The notes under the pieces are model-generated. The model saw only the letters and a list, made by a program, of their open reading frames with translations, had not been told where the DNA came from and ran no database searches. A stretch of DNA of 64,000 nucleotides, taken from assembly GCA_017934045.1 (NCBI GenBank), contig JAGBKK010000021.1:1-64000 (forward strand). The letters run 5' to 3'. Every line of letters starts with the position of its first letter. The first letter of the stretch is position 1. The DNA is from Neisseriaceae bacterium. Its GTDB lineage: Bacteria > Pseudomonadota > Gammaproteobacteria > Burkholderiales > Neisseriaceae. Positions 22,017 through 31,155 of the stretch are shown in pieces. The translations under genes were made by a program, and so were the position numbers.

Positions 22017-22925
22017 ATGACCGACACAGCCGTATCCATTCGCAACGCTGTTAAAGTTTATGCTAATAGATTCAAAGCGTTAGACAATGTTTCCTTTGAA
22101 GTGAAACAGGGTGAGTTTTTTGCCTTGTTGGGACACAATGGGGCAGGCAAAACCACGCTGATTTCCGCCATGGCAGGCTTGGTAGAACTGACACAAGGCG
22201 AAATTTCCGTGTGCGGCTTTGATGTTAAAAAATCACCGTTTGCCGTCCGCCGCAATTTAGGCGTTGTGCCGCAAGAACTGGTGTTTGACCCATTTTTCAC
22301 CGTGCGAGAAGCCTTGAAGTTTCAATCAGGCTATTTTGGCATTGCCAAAAATGACGACTGGATAGACGAAATTCTGCACCATTTAGGTTTAACCGACAAA
22401 GCCAAAGTCAATAGCCGCAACCTATCTGGCGGTATGAAACGCCGCTTAATGGTAGCATTAGCATTAGTGCATAAACCGCCCGTGATTGTGTTGGACGAAC
22501 CCACCGCAGGCGTGGATGTTGAGTTACGCCAAAGCCTGTGGGCGTTTATCCGCCGCCTAAACAGCGAAGGGCACACCGTTATTTTGACCACACACTATTT
22601 AGAAGAAGCCCAAACGCTGTGCAATCGCATTGCAATGATGAAAAACGGCAAATTAGTGGCGTTGGACGATACCGAAAAATTACTGCACGATGATAATGGC
22701 ATTACCGTTGCCTTTAAACTTTTCAGGCTGCCTGAAACATTAGAAAAAAATAAAATCGATAATAAAAATGGTGATTTTATATTGCATTTTGATGATTACA
22801 ATCAATTAACCAATGCACTTAATTTATTGAATAAAGAACAAATACATATTGAAAATATGCAAATATTAGAAACCGATTTAGAAAGCGTATTTGTGCGTTT
22901 AATGAACGAAGAGAAAGAAAATTAA
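22017..22925 (+). CDS. ABC-2 exporter ATP-binding protein
   Basis: A 302-residue ATPase with Walker A GHNGAGKTT (about residues 40-48), signature LSGGMKRR, Walker B VIVLDEPTAGVD and switch histidine TTHYLEEA. It resembles the YadG/CcmA class that pairs with YadH-type permeases; the substrate is unknown. The first 230 residues are conserved. An uptake sequence then encodes FRLPETLEK and the remaining tail is AT-rich and diverged. GGAG lies 11 bases upstream of ATG 22017. The permease begins three bases after the stop. Confidence 0.9.
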   Translation: MTDTAVSIRNAVKVYANRFKALDNVSFEVKQGEFFALLGHNGAGKTTLISAMAGLVELTQGEISVCGFDVKKSPFAVRRNLGVVPQELVFDPFFTVREALKFQSGYFGIAKNDDWIDEILHHLGLTDKAKVNSRNLSGGMKRRLMVALALVHKPPVIVLDEPTAGVDVELRQSLWAFIRRLNSEGHTVILTTHYLEEAQTLCNRIAMMKNGKLVALDDTEKLLHDDNGITVAFKLFRLPETLEKNKIDNKNGDFILHFDDYNQLTNALNLLNKEQIHIENMQILETDLESVFVRLMNEEKEN

Positions 22926-22927
22926 CA

Positions 22928-23689
22928 ATGAACTATACCGCTTTTTACACACTCTTCAAAAAAGAAGTATTAAGATTTTGGAAAGTTTCCTTACAAACTG
23001 TTTCCGCACCCATTATCAGTGCTTTATTATATCAACTGATTTTTTCGCATGTAATGAGTGGCAGACCCGATATAATGCCAGGTGTTTCTTATACCGCTTT
23101 TTTAATTCCAGGTTTGGCAATGATGTCAATGTTAAATAATTCTTTTGCCAACACTTCCAGCAGTCTTATTCAATCACGCATTACAGGCAATTTAATTTTT
23201 ATTCAATTAACACCAATCACTTATATTGAATTCTTTTGTGCTTATGTGGGTGCGTCCATATTAAGAGGATTATTAGTCGGTGCAGGTGTTGTTGCCATTA
23301 CCGCCTTTTTTGGTTTGCCTATGCCAAAAAACATATTATGGATTATCTTTTTTGCACTCACCGCGTGTGCGGTAATAGGGATATTCGGATTATTAGCAGG
23401 TGTGGTGGCAGAAAAATTCGACCAATTAGCAATGTTCCAAAACTTTTTAATTATGCCCTTAACCTTTTTATCAGGCGTTTTTTATTCCATACACAGCCTA
23501 CCGCCCTTTTGGCAAACATTAAGCCGATTTAATCCACTGTTTTATATGATAGACGGTTTTCGTTTCGGCTTTTTTGGACAATCGGACATATCCCCCTATT
23601 TCTCCGCCTGTGTGGTGTTGTTCTTTTTAGTGGTATTAACGGTTTTAATGTTAGCTTTGTTAAAAAGCGGTTATAAAATGCGGAAATAA
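22928..23689 (+). CDS. ABC-2 type permease (YadH-like)
   Basis: A 253-residue membrane protein with six predicted helices and the ABC-2 core sequence FLIPGLAMMSMLNNSFANTS near residues 60-80. The NPLFYMIDGFRFGFFG stretch near the C-terminus is typical of YadH/NodJ-like permeases. It forms an exporter with the ATPase upstream. Substrate unknown. Confidence 0.9.
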   Translation: MNYTAFYTLFKKEVLRFWKVSLQTVSAPIISALLYQLIFSHVMSGRPDIMPGVSYTAFLIPGLAMMSMLNNSFANTSSSLIQSRITGNLIFIQLTPITYIEFFCAYVGASILRGLLVGAGVVAITAFFGLPMPKNILWIIFFALTACAVIGIFGLLAGVVAEKFDQLAMFQNFLIMPLTFLSGVFYSIHSLPPFWQTLSRFNPLFYMIDGFRFGFFGQSDISPYFSACVVLFFLVVLTVLMLALLKSGYKMRK

Positions 23690-23692
23690 TCT

Positions 23693-24187
23693 ATGAAAAA
23701 TTATTTATATGTTTTTTTAATTGCCATGTTGCCATTGATTGAATTGCGTGGTGCTATTCCTGTGGCGTATGCGTTTAATGCCAATGACCCTAATTTTAGT
23801 TTGATATTGGCATATATTTTAATTATTATCAGTAATATAGTTCCTATTCCTATTATTTATTTTTTCGCCCATAAAATATTATTGTGGGGTAAAAATAAAC
23901 CTGTCATTGGTAAAATCTGCACGGTATTCATTGAAAAAGGCGAAAAAGCAGGACAAAAACTCAAACAAAAAGCAGGCAAAGGCTTGTTTTGGGCGTTGGT
24001 GCTGTTTGTGGGCATTCCGCTACCAGGTACTGGGGCTTGGACTGGGGCGTTGGCTGCCAGTATTTTAAATATCAACTTCAAACAAACGCTGTTGGCGGTG
24101 TCGTTGGGCGTTGTGTTGGCAGGTTTGATTATTGGTGCGTTATGCACCTTGGGTTTTGGTGCGTGGTTCGGGGTTCAGGCTGCCTGA
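23693..24187 (+). CDS. Small multidrug export family protein (PF06695-like)
   Basis: A 164-residue protein with about four membrane spans. The motif LPLIELRGAIPVAYA (residues 15-29) and FVGIPLPGTGAWTG (about 106-119) are diagnostic for this family, named for drug export but of poorly established function. It starts four bases after the permease stop, so it is probably in the same operon. The last residues VQAA and the TGA stop are provided by an uptake sequence. Confidence 0.85.
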   Translation: MKNYLYVFLIAMLPLIELRGAIPVAYAFNANDPNFSLILAYILIIISNIVPIPIIYFFAHKILLWGKNKPVIGKICTVFIEKGEKAGQKLKQKAGKGLFWALVLFVGIPLPGTGAWTGALAASILNINFKQTLLAVSLGVVLAGLIIGALCTLGFGAWFGVQAA

Positions 24188-24281
24188 AAAGATAAAATTG
24201 TATTAAAATAAAGCCTTTTGGGTATTGTGTATCGCACAAACTGCGATTACAATACCGCCAAATTTTGAATGAAGGAGCATA

Positions 24282-24869
24282 ATCATCGCACAAGCAACCG
24301 AAAAAGAAGCACGCATTAACGGCGAAATCACCGCCAAAGAAGTGCGTCTTGTGAGTAAAGATGGCGAACAATTAGGCATTGTTCCCTTGAAAGAAGCCCT
24401 GCGTTTGGCTGATGAAGCCGATGTGGATTTAGTGGAAATCGCCCCCAACGCTAAACCGCCTGTGTGCAAAATTATGGATTTTGGTAAGTATCGTTATGAA
24501 CAATCCAAAAAACGCGATGAAGCACGCAAAAAACAAAAACAGGTGCAAATTAAGGAAATTAAATTCCGCCCTGGCACGGACGAAGGCGATTATCAAATCA
24601 AAATGCGTAACATTCGCCGCTTTTTGGCAGACGGCGATAAAGTCAAAGTAACCTTGCGTTTTCGCGGTCGTGAAATGGCTCACCAACATTTGGGCGCTCA
24701 ACTTCTGCAACGGGTGGAAGAAGATTTAATCGAAGAAGCCCAAGTAGAACAACGCCCCAAAATGGAAGGTCGGCAAATGGTGATGATGATTGCTCAAAAG
24801 AAAACCACAGCCAAAGGCAATAAAACAGAAAAGGCTGAAAAGACCGAAAAAATGGCAGCAACTGAATAA
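24282..24869 (+). CDS. infC: Translation initiation factor IF-3, AUC start
   Basis: IF-3 of about 195 residues: N-domain with [17 protein letters not shown], linker [19 protein letters not shown], and C-domain with [18 protein letters not shown]. The conserved N-terminus lies upstream of any ATG or GTG. AAGGAG at 24272-24277 is followed by ATA ATC ATC GCA, so initiation is at ATC (24282 or 24285). A rare start codon is the known basis of IF-3 autoregulation. The C-terminus has an extra Lys/Glu-rich tail. The gene is not followed by rpmI-rplT, and no thrS precedes it. Confidence 0.93.
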   Translation: MIAQATEKEARINGEITAKEVRLVSKDGEQLGIVPLKEALRLADEADVDLVEIAPNAKPPVCKIMDFGKYRYEQSKKRDEARKKQKQVQIKEIKFRPGTDEGDYQIKMRNIRRFLADGDKVKVTLRFRGREMAHQHLGAQLLQRVEEDLIEEAQVEQRPKMEGRQMVMMIAQKKTTAKGNKTEKAEKTEKMAATE

Positions 24870-24880
24870 ATAATCTATCC

Positions 24881-24916
24881 AAACCGCACACTGATGGCAT
24901 TGTGCGGTTTGTTTTT
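24881..24916 (+). terminator. Intrinsic terminator after infC
   Basis: Stem AAACCGCACA / TGTGCGGTTT with a ten-base loop, followed by GTTTTT and an uptake sequence. It lies between infC and rnc. Confidence 0.85.
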
Positions 24917-24956
24917 CAGGCAGCCTGAAAACACTTCATTTTTACATAGGAACACA

Positions 24957-25664
24957 ATGAACACCACCATTCGCAACAACGCTTTGCAACGCTTGCAAAA
25001 AAGGATTGCTTACTCTTTCAGGCAGCCTGAACTTTTGCAGCAAGCGATGACGCACCGCAGTTTTTCTGCCCAAAACAACGAACGCTTGGAATTTATTGGC
25101 GATTCGATTTTGAATTATTCTGTGGCAAAAATGTTGTTTGACACTTTTACTGATTTACCCGAAGGTAGATTAAGCCGTTTGCGAGCGAATTTGGTGAATC
25201 AAGACACTTTGGCAGAAATTGCTCGCGAATTGCAGTTGGGCGATTGTTTGTTTTTAGGGCAAGGCGAACTTAAAAGCGGCGGTTTTGACCGTCCGTCTAT
25301 TTTGGCAGACGCAATGGAAGCCTTGTTTGCGGCGGTGAGTTTGGACGCTGATTTTGCGTCTGCGGAAAAAATGGTACGCCAACTGTTTGAACAACGCATT
25401 GTGTCGATTGATTTGACTGCCCACGCCAAAGATGCCAAAACGCTGTTGCAGGAAGCCTTGCAGGGTATGCGTTTGGGCTTACCCAAATACCGTATTTTGC
25501 ACCAAGCCGAAAAAGATAGTGGGCAAGTGTTTGAAATTGAATGTGATTTAGGCGAATTGGGCAAACAATTTCACGCCACCGCAGGTTCTCGCCGAGCAGC
25601 AGAACAAATGGCAGCCAAAGAAGCGTTTGAATATATCCGTAACCAATATGGAGAAATCAAATGA
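24957..25664 (+). CDS. rnc: Ribonuclease III
   Basis: A 235-residue double-strand-specific RNase that processes rRNA precursors. The catalytic signature NERLEFIGDSILN and the acidic ADAMEALFAA lie in the N-terminal domain. The C-terminal dsRNA-binding domain ends with AGSRRAAEQMAAKEAF. Start ATG 24957 follows AGGA; the upstream in-frame extension to 24894 reads through the infC terminator and is rejected. An uptake sequence encodes SFRQPELLQ at residues 20-28. It overlaps era by four bases. Confidence 0.96.
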   Translation: MNTTIRNNALQRLQKRIAYSFRQPELLQQAMTHRSFSAQNNERLEFIGDSILNYSVAKMLFDTFTDLPEGRLSRLRANLVNQDTLAEIARELQLGDCLFLGQGELKSGGFDRPSILADAMEALFAAVSLDADFASAEKMVRQLFEQRIVSIDLTAHAKDAKTLLQEALQGMRLGLPKYRILHQAEKDSGQVFEIECDLGELGKQFHATAGSRRAAEQMAAKEAFEYIRNQYGEIK

Positions 25665-26539
25665 ATTTTCGTTGTGGCTTTGTGGCGGTGATTGGCAAAC
25701 CTAATGTCGGCAAATCGACATTAGTTAATCATCTTATTGGGCAGAAAATCAGCATTACTTCCAAAAAAGCCCAAACCACACGCCATAAAATTAACGGCAT
25801 TTTTAATAACGAAAACGCCCAAATTATTTTTACCGACACACCAGGTTTTCAAACCAAATACCGCAATGCAATGAATGACCGATTAAATCAAAATGTCATC
25901 GATACTGTGAATAGCGTTGATTTAATTTTATTTGTGGTTGAAGCAGGACGATACAATCAAGATGACGACAATATACTCAACAGGCTGCCTGAAAATATGC
26001 CTGTTATGTTAATTGTTAATAAAAGCGATAAAATCAAAGATAAATTATTAGTACAACAATTTGTTGATGAAATACAAAAAAAACGAAATTTTGTGGATAA
26101 TCAAATAGTTTGTGCCAAACACGGATTAAATTTACAAGCACTGATTGATAAAATAATTTTCAGGCTGCCTGAAAATCCACCTTTCTATGAAGACGATATT
26201 CCCACCGATAAATCAGTGCGTTTTTTAGTCAGCGAAATTATCCGCGAAAAAATATTCCGCCATTTCGGTGAAGAATTGCCGTATTCGGTTAATGTAGAAA
26301 TAGAACAATTTACAGAAACCGATGAATTAGCCAAAATTCACGCTGCGGTATTGGTGGAAAAAGAAGGACAAAAAGGCATTTTAATCGGCAAAGGCGGTGG
26401 AAAATTAAAAAACATTGCCACCGAAGCACGACTTGATATTGAAAAATTATTGGATAAAAAAGTATTTATCCGCCTGTTTGTTAAAGTTAAATCAGGCTGG
26501 GCTGATGATATTAAATTTTTAAATGATTTAAGTGTGTAG
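25661..26539 (+). CDS. era: GTPase Era
   Basis: A 292-residue GTPase needed for 30S ribosome maturation. The G1 motif GKPNVGKST, G3 DTPGF and G4 NKSD are clear. The C-terminal KH domain contains GQKGILIGKGGGKLK. Two uptake sequences sit inside the gene and are translated as NRLPENMP and FRLPENPP, the second at the junction between the GTPase and KH domains. It is translationally coupled to rnc, a common and meaningful pairing in rRNA processing. Confidence 0.97.
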   Translation: MNFRCGFVAVIGKPNVGKSTLVNHLIGQKISITSKKAQTTRHKINGIFNNENAQIIFTDTPGFQTKYRNAMNDRLNQNVIDTVNSVDLILFVVEAGRYNQDDDNILNRLPENMPVMLIVNKSDKIKDKLLVQQFVDEIQKKRNFVDNQIVCAKHGLNLQALIDKIIFRLPENPPFYEDDIPTDKSVRFLVSEIIREKIFRHFGEELPYSVNVEIEQFTETDELAKIHAAVLVEKEGQKGILIGKGGGKLKNIATEARLDIEKLLDKKVFIRLFVKVKSGWADDIKFLNDLSV

Positions 26540-26544
26540 GGCTG

Positions 26545-27309
26545 TTAATTTTTTTCTAACCACTGCTGAATATCTTGGGCAATTTTTTCCCAGCCTGTTT
26601 CTTCAATTAACCAATGGGCGTGATTGTCTAAACAGCGGTATTCTGCACAATGTTGGTATTTCAACCAAATATCAAACACCACGCTGGCGGGCATAATGTG
26701 GTCGTCATCGGCGGATAAAATCAGCATTGGACATTGAATATCTTGGGCGTTAATGTGTGTGGTGCGTTGTGTATCCAATGCCCAATAACCCACTTCAAAC
26801 AATACGCGTCCTGATTCATAACCAATTTTATCGAAAATATCGTGTGATTGTTTTTCGTTATCAATGCGGTTCAAAATGGCATATTTGGCTAATGAATAGG
26901 TGGTGGGTATGGCTTCTTGCCAAAAATTGGGCATCAGCATAATGGGGGCAAAAATGCGTAACACCGATGGACGAATGGTAAAAATGCCCGCAGGTGCAGC
27001 AGGCGTAAGCAAAACTGCTTTTTCCACCAAATCTTCTGCGGCTAACATTTGTGCCAATAATCCGCCCAAAGAATGCCCAATAACCACAGGTTTTTCATCT
27101 AATTGATTGATTTCTTTGCGTAAAAATTCAAGATAATCCTGAATGCTGGCGGTGGCTAAACGATGGTCTGGCGTGCGAATGGATAAGCCGTGATACGGTA
27201 AGTCAGGTGTGATGACTTGCCAGCCATGTTGCTGGAAAAATTGACGGTAGTTTTTCCAACACCAAGAACCTACCCACATACCGTGTATCATCAATAATGT
27301 TTTTGACAT
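26545..27309 (-). CDS. Alpha/beta hydrolase
   Basis: A 254-residue single-domain hydrolase: oxyanion region HGMWVGSWCW, nucleophile serine in GHSLGG (about residue 79), acidic residue in SADDDHIMPA and histidine in DNHAHWLIEE. The order is the canonical Ser-Asp-His. No signal peptide, so probably cytoplasmic. The substrate cannot be inferred. It converges on era with five bases between the stop codons. Confidence 0.85.
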   Translation of the reverse strand: MSKTLLMIHGMWVGSWCWKNYRQFFQQHGWQVITPDLPYHGLSIRTPDHRLATASIQDYLEFLRKEINQLDEKPVVIGHSLGGLLAQMLAAEDLVEKAVLLTPAAPAGIFTIRPSVLRIFAPIMLMPNFWQEAIPTTYSLAKYAILNRIDNEKQSHDIFDKIGYESGRVLFEVGYWALDTQRTTHINAQDIQCPMLILSADDDHIMPASVVFDIWLKYQHCAEYRCLDNHAHWLIEETGWEKIAQDIQQWLEKN

Positions 27310-27348
27310 AAATTTGCTCTGTTGGTCGATTTCAGGCTGCCTGAAAGG

Positions 27349-28521
27349 CTATAACAAAGCCGCAATGCGTTTTACGATGGCACATGCGGCGGTGTGTTTA
27401 TCGACATTTTCTACTGCGGTTTCTTGTTCTGTGTCCATAATGACAATATTGGTGCGGTCTTTGCCCATGGCATCTGCCACACGATTGGCAACAATCATTG
27501 GAATGTTTTTCTTTTTCATTTTTTTGCGTGCATAATCAATCACATTTTCGCTTTCTGCCGCAAAACCCACACAAAACGGCGGATTGTCTAAATTTGCCAC
27601 GCTTGCCAAAATATCGGGATTTTCTGCTAATTCAATAATAGGTAACTGATTGTTTTTCTTTATTTTTTGTTGTGATGCGTTTTTAATTTTATAATCGGCA
27701 ACTGCGGCGGCTGATATAAAAATATCTTGATTTTCAATATCTTGCATTACGGCTTGATACATATTTTCCGCCGAAGTAGCGTAGGTGATTTTGTCTAACC
27801 CTGTGGGCAAGCCAACCTGTATTTGCCCTGCAACCACGGTAACGCTTGCTCCCATTGCTCGACAAACACGCGCTAACGCCACGCCCATTTTGCCTGATGA
27901 AATATTGGTAATGCCACGCACAGGGTCAATGGCTTCAAAAGTTGCCCCCAAAGTAATCAGCACTTTTTTGCCTGCCAAGTGTTTTTCCACCCAAATATCG
28001 GCAATTAAATCAACGATTTCGCTAGGTTCTTGCATTCTGCCTGCCCCATTTTCGCCACAGGCTAAATCGCCGCTGTTGGGCAGTAATATAATCACACCGT
28101 CTTGTTGTAACTGATTGATATTACGAATATTGGCAGGGTTATCCCACATTTGACTATTCATCGCAGGAGCAAGCACCAAAGGACAACGCCCACGCGCCGC
28201 AACCATAGTGGTGAGTAAATTATCGGCAATGCCGTGTGCGATTTTGGCAAGGGTGTTGGCAGTGGCAGGGGCAATTAAAAATGCGTCTGCACCACGCACA
28301 GCGTTGATATGAGCCATAGCGTTGTCATTCTGCCCTAAATCGGTGAAAACAGGCTCGCCGCTTAATGCTTGAAAAGTCAAAGGCGACACAAATTCGCATG
28401 CGGCTGGGGTCATCACCACGCTCACTCGATGACCTGCTTTTTTCAGCAAACGCACCACTTCGCACGACTTATACGCCGCAATACCGCCTGTTATGCCTAA
28501 TAGAATGTGTTTGCTATTCAT
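27349..28521 (-). CDS. coaBC: Bifunctional CoaBC (PPCS/PPC decarboxylase)
   Basis: A 390-residue two-domain enzyme of coenzyme A synthesis. The N-terminal CoaC flavoprotein has GITGGIAAYKS, the active-site histidine in NAMAHINA, and PAMNSQMWDN. The C-terminal CoaB ligase has the ISSGKMG and FVGFAAES motifs and KKKNIPMIVAN. It adds cysteine to phosphopantothenate and then decarboxylates it. ATG 28521 follows AAGGAAAAT. The gene appears monocistronic, with uptake sequences on both sides. Confidence 0.96.
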   Translation of the reverse strand: MNSKHILLGITGGIAAYKSCEVVRLLKKAGHRVSVVMTPAACEFVSPLTFQALSGEPVFTDLGQNDNAMAHINAVRGADAFLIAPATANTLAKIAHGIADNLLTTMVAARGRCPLVLAPAMNSQMWDNPANIRNINQLQQDGVIILLPNSGDLACGENGAGRMQEPSEIVDLIADIWVEKHLAGKKVLITLGATFEAIDPVRGITNISSGKMGVALARVCRAMGASVTVVAGQIQVGLPTGLDKITYATSAENMYQAVMQDIENQDIFISAAAVADYKIKNASQQKIKKNNQLPIIELAENPDILASVANLDNPPFCVGFAAESENVIDYARKKMKKKNIPMIVANRVADAMGKDRTNIVIMDTEQETAVENVDKHTAACAIVKRIAALL

Positions 28522-28607
28522 TTATTTTCCTTTATATTATATATTTTCAGGCTGCCTGAAATTATTTTTTCCATTGTGGTGGGTTGTAAACCCACCCTAC
28601 AAGTTTT

Positions 28608-29486
28608 TCAGGCAGCCTTTTCTTCGATTGCTGGTTGTTTCATTAACAGACGCAACAGTCGTGCAAGAGCGGATTTCATTTCTTGGCGAGTTACAATTTG
28701 GTCAATCGCCCCTTTGTTCAATAAAAATTCTGCTCTTTGAAAGCCGTCTGGCAAGGTTTCGCGTACGGTTTGTTCAATCACGCGTGGTCCTGCAAAGCCT
28801 ACCAACGCTTTGGGTTCGGCAATCACAATATCGCCCAAAAAGGCAAAACTCGCCGACACGCCGCCCATGGTGGGGTCGGTTAAAACCGAAATAAACGGCA
28901 ATTTTTTGTCTTTGAGTAAATGCAGGGCGGCAGAAGTTTTTGCCATTTGCATTAAGGAATTTAAGCCTTCTTGCATTCTTGCCCCGCCTGACGCGGTTAC
29001 GCAAATAAACGGACAGTTGGCGGCAACGGCGGCTTTTACGCCACGCACAAAGCGTTCGCCCACCACCGAACCCATTGAACCGCCGATAAATTTAAATTCA
29101 AACGCTGCCACCACCACAGGCAGATTTTCCATTGTGCCACGCACCACCACCAACGCGTCATTTTCGCCCGTTTGCTTGCGTGCGGCGGTTAAGCGGTCGG
29201 GATATTTTTTGCTGTCTTTGAATTTCAAAATATCCACAGGTTTGATTTCTCGTCCGATTTCTTCACGAAAATCAGGGTCTAACAATAAGTCAATGCGACT
29301 TCTAGCATCTAACGGCAAGTGATAGCCACATTTGGGACACACTTGATGATTGTTTTCCAAGTCGGTGCTGTATAAAGTGGAAGCACACTCATCGCATTTC
29401 ACCCACAAACCTTCGGGGATTTTGGAAGACGCTTTTTTTTCGCCGCGTTTGATTTTCGGCGGTAACAGTTTATCAAGCCAACTCAT
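28608..29486 (-). CDS. accD: Acetyl-CoA carboxylase carboxyltransferase subunit beta
   Basis: A 292-residue subunit of the carboxyltransferase that makes malonyl-CoA. The zinc ribbon is C-x2-C (CDEC, about residues 28-31) and C-x2-C (CPKC, about 47-50). The acyl-CoA-binding core shows [12 protein letters not shown] and [11 protein letters not shown]. Start ATG 29486 follows AAGGA. The last codons and the stop (KAA, TGA) are formed by an uptake sequence core. accA is not nearby. Confidence 0.96.
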   Translation of the reverse strand: MSWLDKLLPPKIKRGEKKASSKIPEGLWVKCDECASTLYSTDLENNHQVCPKCGYHLPLDARSRIDLLLDPDFREEIGREIKPVDILKFKDSKKYPDRLTAARKQTGENDALVVVRGTMENLPVVVAAFEFKFIGGSMGSVVGERFVRGVKAAVAANCPFICVTASGGARMQEGLNSLMQMAKTSAALHLLKDKKLPFISVLTDPTMGGVSASFAFLGDIVIAEPKALVGFAGPRVIEQTVRETLPDGFQRAEFLLNKGAIDQIVTRQEMKSALARLLRLLMKQPAIEEKAA

Positions 29487-29539
29487 AATGGTTTTCCTTA
29501 AACTTTGATATAGCAATTATTTTTGCTATAACGCTATTT

Positions 29540-29700
29540 TTGTGTTTCAGGCTGCCTGAAACCTTTGTCGTCATCTACGAGATTTGATGAAATCAAATCG
29601 AAGCAATCTCCAAATAAAGCGACATAGCCGATTTATTTGGGTAGCGTATGTCAATATAACGACAATGTAAAATATTTTTCAGGTTGCCTAAAATATGTTG
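29540..29700. repeat. Uptake sequence plus CATTGCGAG-type palindromic repeat
   Basis: The accD-trpA gap holds an uptake sequence followed by CTTTGTCGTCATCTACGAG, a GATTTGATGAAATCAAATC palindrome, GAAGCAATCTCC and GGGTAGC. The same order of blocks recurs in the tandem repeat at 33720-33960. No gene is seen here. Confidence 0.55.
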
Positions 29701-29727
29701 TACCGCGTGGCGGGCAAGTTGCCTACC

Positions 29728-30510
29728 CTACGCAATCGCCGCTTTCAGGCTGCCTGAAAGTTCTGCCACGGCATTAACGGCGTTTTTGCCTTGTTCTTCA
29801 ATCGTTTGCACAAAGCGACTGCCCACCACCACAGCGTCTGCACATTGTGCCACAGATCGTGCGTCATCTGGCGTTTTAATGCCAAAGCCCACCGCAATCG
29901 GTACGCTCGTATATTGCTTAATCAACGCCACACGCTGACGGACTTCATCGACATTCAACGCCGCCGAACCTGTAACGCCTTTAAGCGATACATAATAAAT
30001 AAAACCTTGTGCTTTTTCGGCAATTTTTTGTATGCGTTGTTCGTTGGTGGTGGGGGCAATTAAAAAAATCGGTGCAATATCAAAGGGTTTCAGGCAGCCT
30101 GAAAGTTCATCAATTTCATCAATCGGACAATCCACCGTTAAAACGCCGTCAATCCCAGCGTTTTTTGCCGCATTTGCAAACGCTTCATACCCCATACGAT
30201 AAATCGGATTCAAATAACCCATTAACACCACAGGCGTGGTTTGATTGGTTTTGCGAAATTCCTTTGCCAAATCAATTACTTGTCGCAAAGAAACGCCTTT
30301 ATCTACCGCTCTTTGTGTGGCTCGCTGAATGGTTGCACCGTCTGCCATTGGATCGGAGAACGGCACGCCCAATTCGATTATATCCGTGCCATTGTTCGCC
30401 AATGCATGCATTAAATCAAGCGAAACCGACAGGTCAGGGTCGCCTGCACAAATGTAAGCAATCAAGGCTTTGGGCGTGTTCGCCAAGGTCGCCGTAATGC
30501 GATTGTTCAT
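29728..30510 (-). CDS. trpA: Tryptophan synthase alpha chain
   Basis: A 260-residue TIM-barrel subunit that cleaves indole-3-glycerol phosphate. Catalytic residues are in ELGVPFSDPMADG (Glu and Asp near residues 48 and 59), and the phosphate-binding loop is VGFGIKTPDDA. The start chosen is ATG 30510 (MNNRIT), to match the family length; there is no obvious ribosome site. Two uptake sequences are translated, as LSGCLKPFD and at the C-terminus SGSLKAA. trpB is not adjacent. A diverged fragment of this gene recurs near 61411-61475. Confidence 0.95.
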   Translation of the reverse strand: MNNRITATLANTPKALIAYICAGDPDLSVSLDLMHALANNGTDIIELGVPFSDPMADGATIQRATQRAVDKGVSLRQVIDLAKEFRKTNQTTPVVLMGYLNPIYRMGYEAFANAAKNAGIDGVLTVDCPIDEIDELSGCLKPFDIAPIFLIAPTTNEQRIQKIAEKAQGFIYYVSLKGVTGSAALNVDEVRQRVALIKQYTSVPIAVGFGIKTPDDARSVAQCADAVVVGSRFVQTIEEQGKNAVNAVAELSGSLKAAIA

Positions 30511-30636
30511 ATCAGGATTAACATAAAAAATAAATACCGCCATTATAGCGGTTTTATGGGCGTTCAGGCTGCCTGAAAAAATTTAATTTTGTGTTAAAAT
30601 CGCCACTTCGTTTATTTTAGATAAGAGGAAAATACA

Positions 30637-31119
30637 ATGAGTACAGGAATTGTTTTCGGCAGCAATGACGGCGATGCCAAAGTGGTTGCGGAATACATCG
30701 CCAGCAAAATCGGTTGCGGCGTATTGAATGCCACCGACTTAACCGCCGACTTTTTAGATAAAAACGACAAACTGATTTTTGTCGCTTCCACCCACAAAGT
30801 AGGCGAAGTGCAGAAAGATTTTCAAGCCAAATTGGGCTTAATCGGTGAAGCCGACTGGACAGAAAAAACACTCGCCTTGGTGGGTTTAGGCAACGCCGCC
30901 AAACACCCCGACACCTTTAACAGCGGCTTGGTGGATTTTCTGCCTGTAACCAAAGGGGCAAAATTGGTGGGTGCTTTTGACAATCCAGGCTACGAATTCG
31001 ACTACTCCGCCGCTTTCATCAACGGCAAATTCATCGGCTTGGTGTTGGATTACAAAAACGATCCACAATGGCAAGCCAAAACAGACGGTTGGTTAAACGG
31101 CGTAAAACAATATTTCTAA
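30637..31119 (+). CDS. Flavodoxin
   Basis: A 160-residue flavodoxin-like electron carrier. The FMN-phosphate loop is GSNDGDAKVVAEYIA at residues 8-22, a variant of the usual G-S-x-T-G-x-T. The later motifs LVGLGNAAKHPDTF and GAFDNPGYEFDYSAAF correspond to the flavin-stacking loops of long-chain flavodoxins. Its likely role is low-potential electron transfer, partner unknown. It is divergent from trpA and followed by a strong terminator. A TTAAAAT -10-like box lies about 35 bases upstream. Confidence 0.88.
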   Translation: MSTGIVFGSNDGDAKVVAEYIASKIGCGVLNATDLTADFLDKNDKLIFVASTHKVGEVQKDFQAKLGLIGEADWTEKTLALVGLGNAAKHPDTFNSGLVDFLPVTKGAKLVGAFDNPGYEFDYSAAFINGKFIGLVLDYKNDPQWQAKTDGWLNGVKQYF

Positions 31120-31121
31120 TC

Positions 31122-31153
31122 AAAAAAACGGCAATGTCAGGTTGCCGTTTTTT
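31122..31153 (+). terminator. Intrinsic terminator after flavodoxin gene
   Basis: Stem AAAAAACGGCAA / TTGCCGTTTTTT with a seven-base loop, immediately after the stop codon and followed by an uptake sequence. Confidence 0.88.
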
Positions 31154-31155
31154 AT

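Noticed and set aside
24342..24869. infC starting at internal GTG
   Set aside because: It would remove the conserved [12 protein letters not shown]-terminus; a strong ribosome site lies before the ATC codons upstream.
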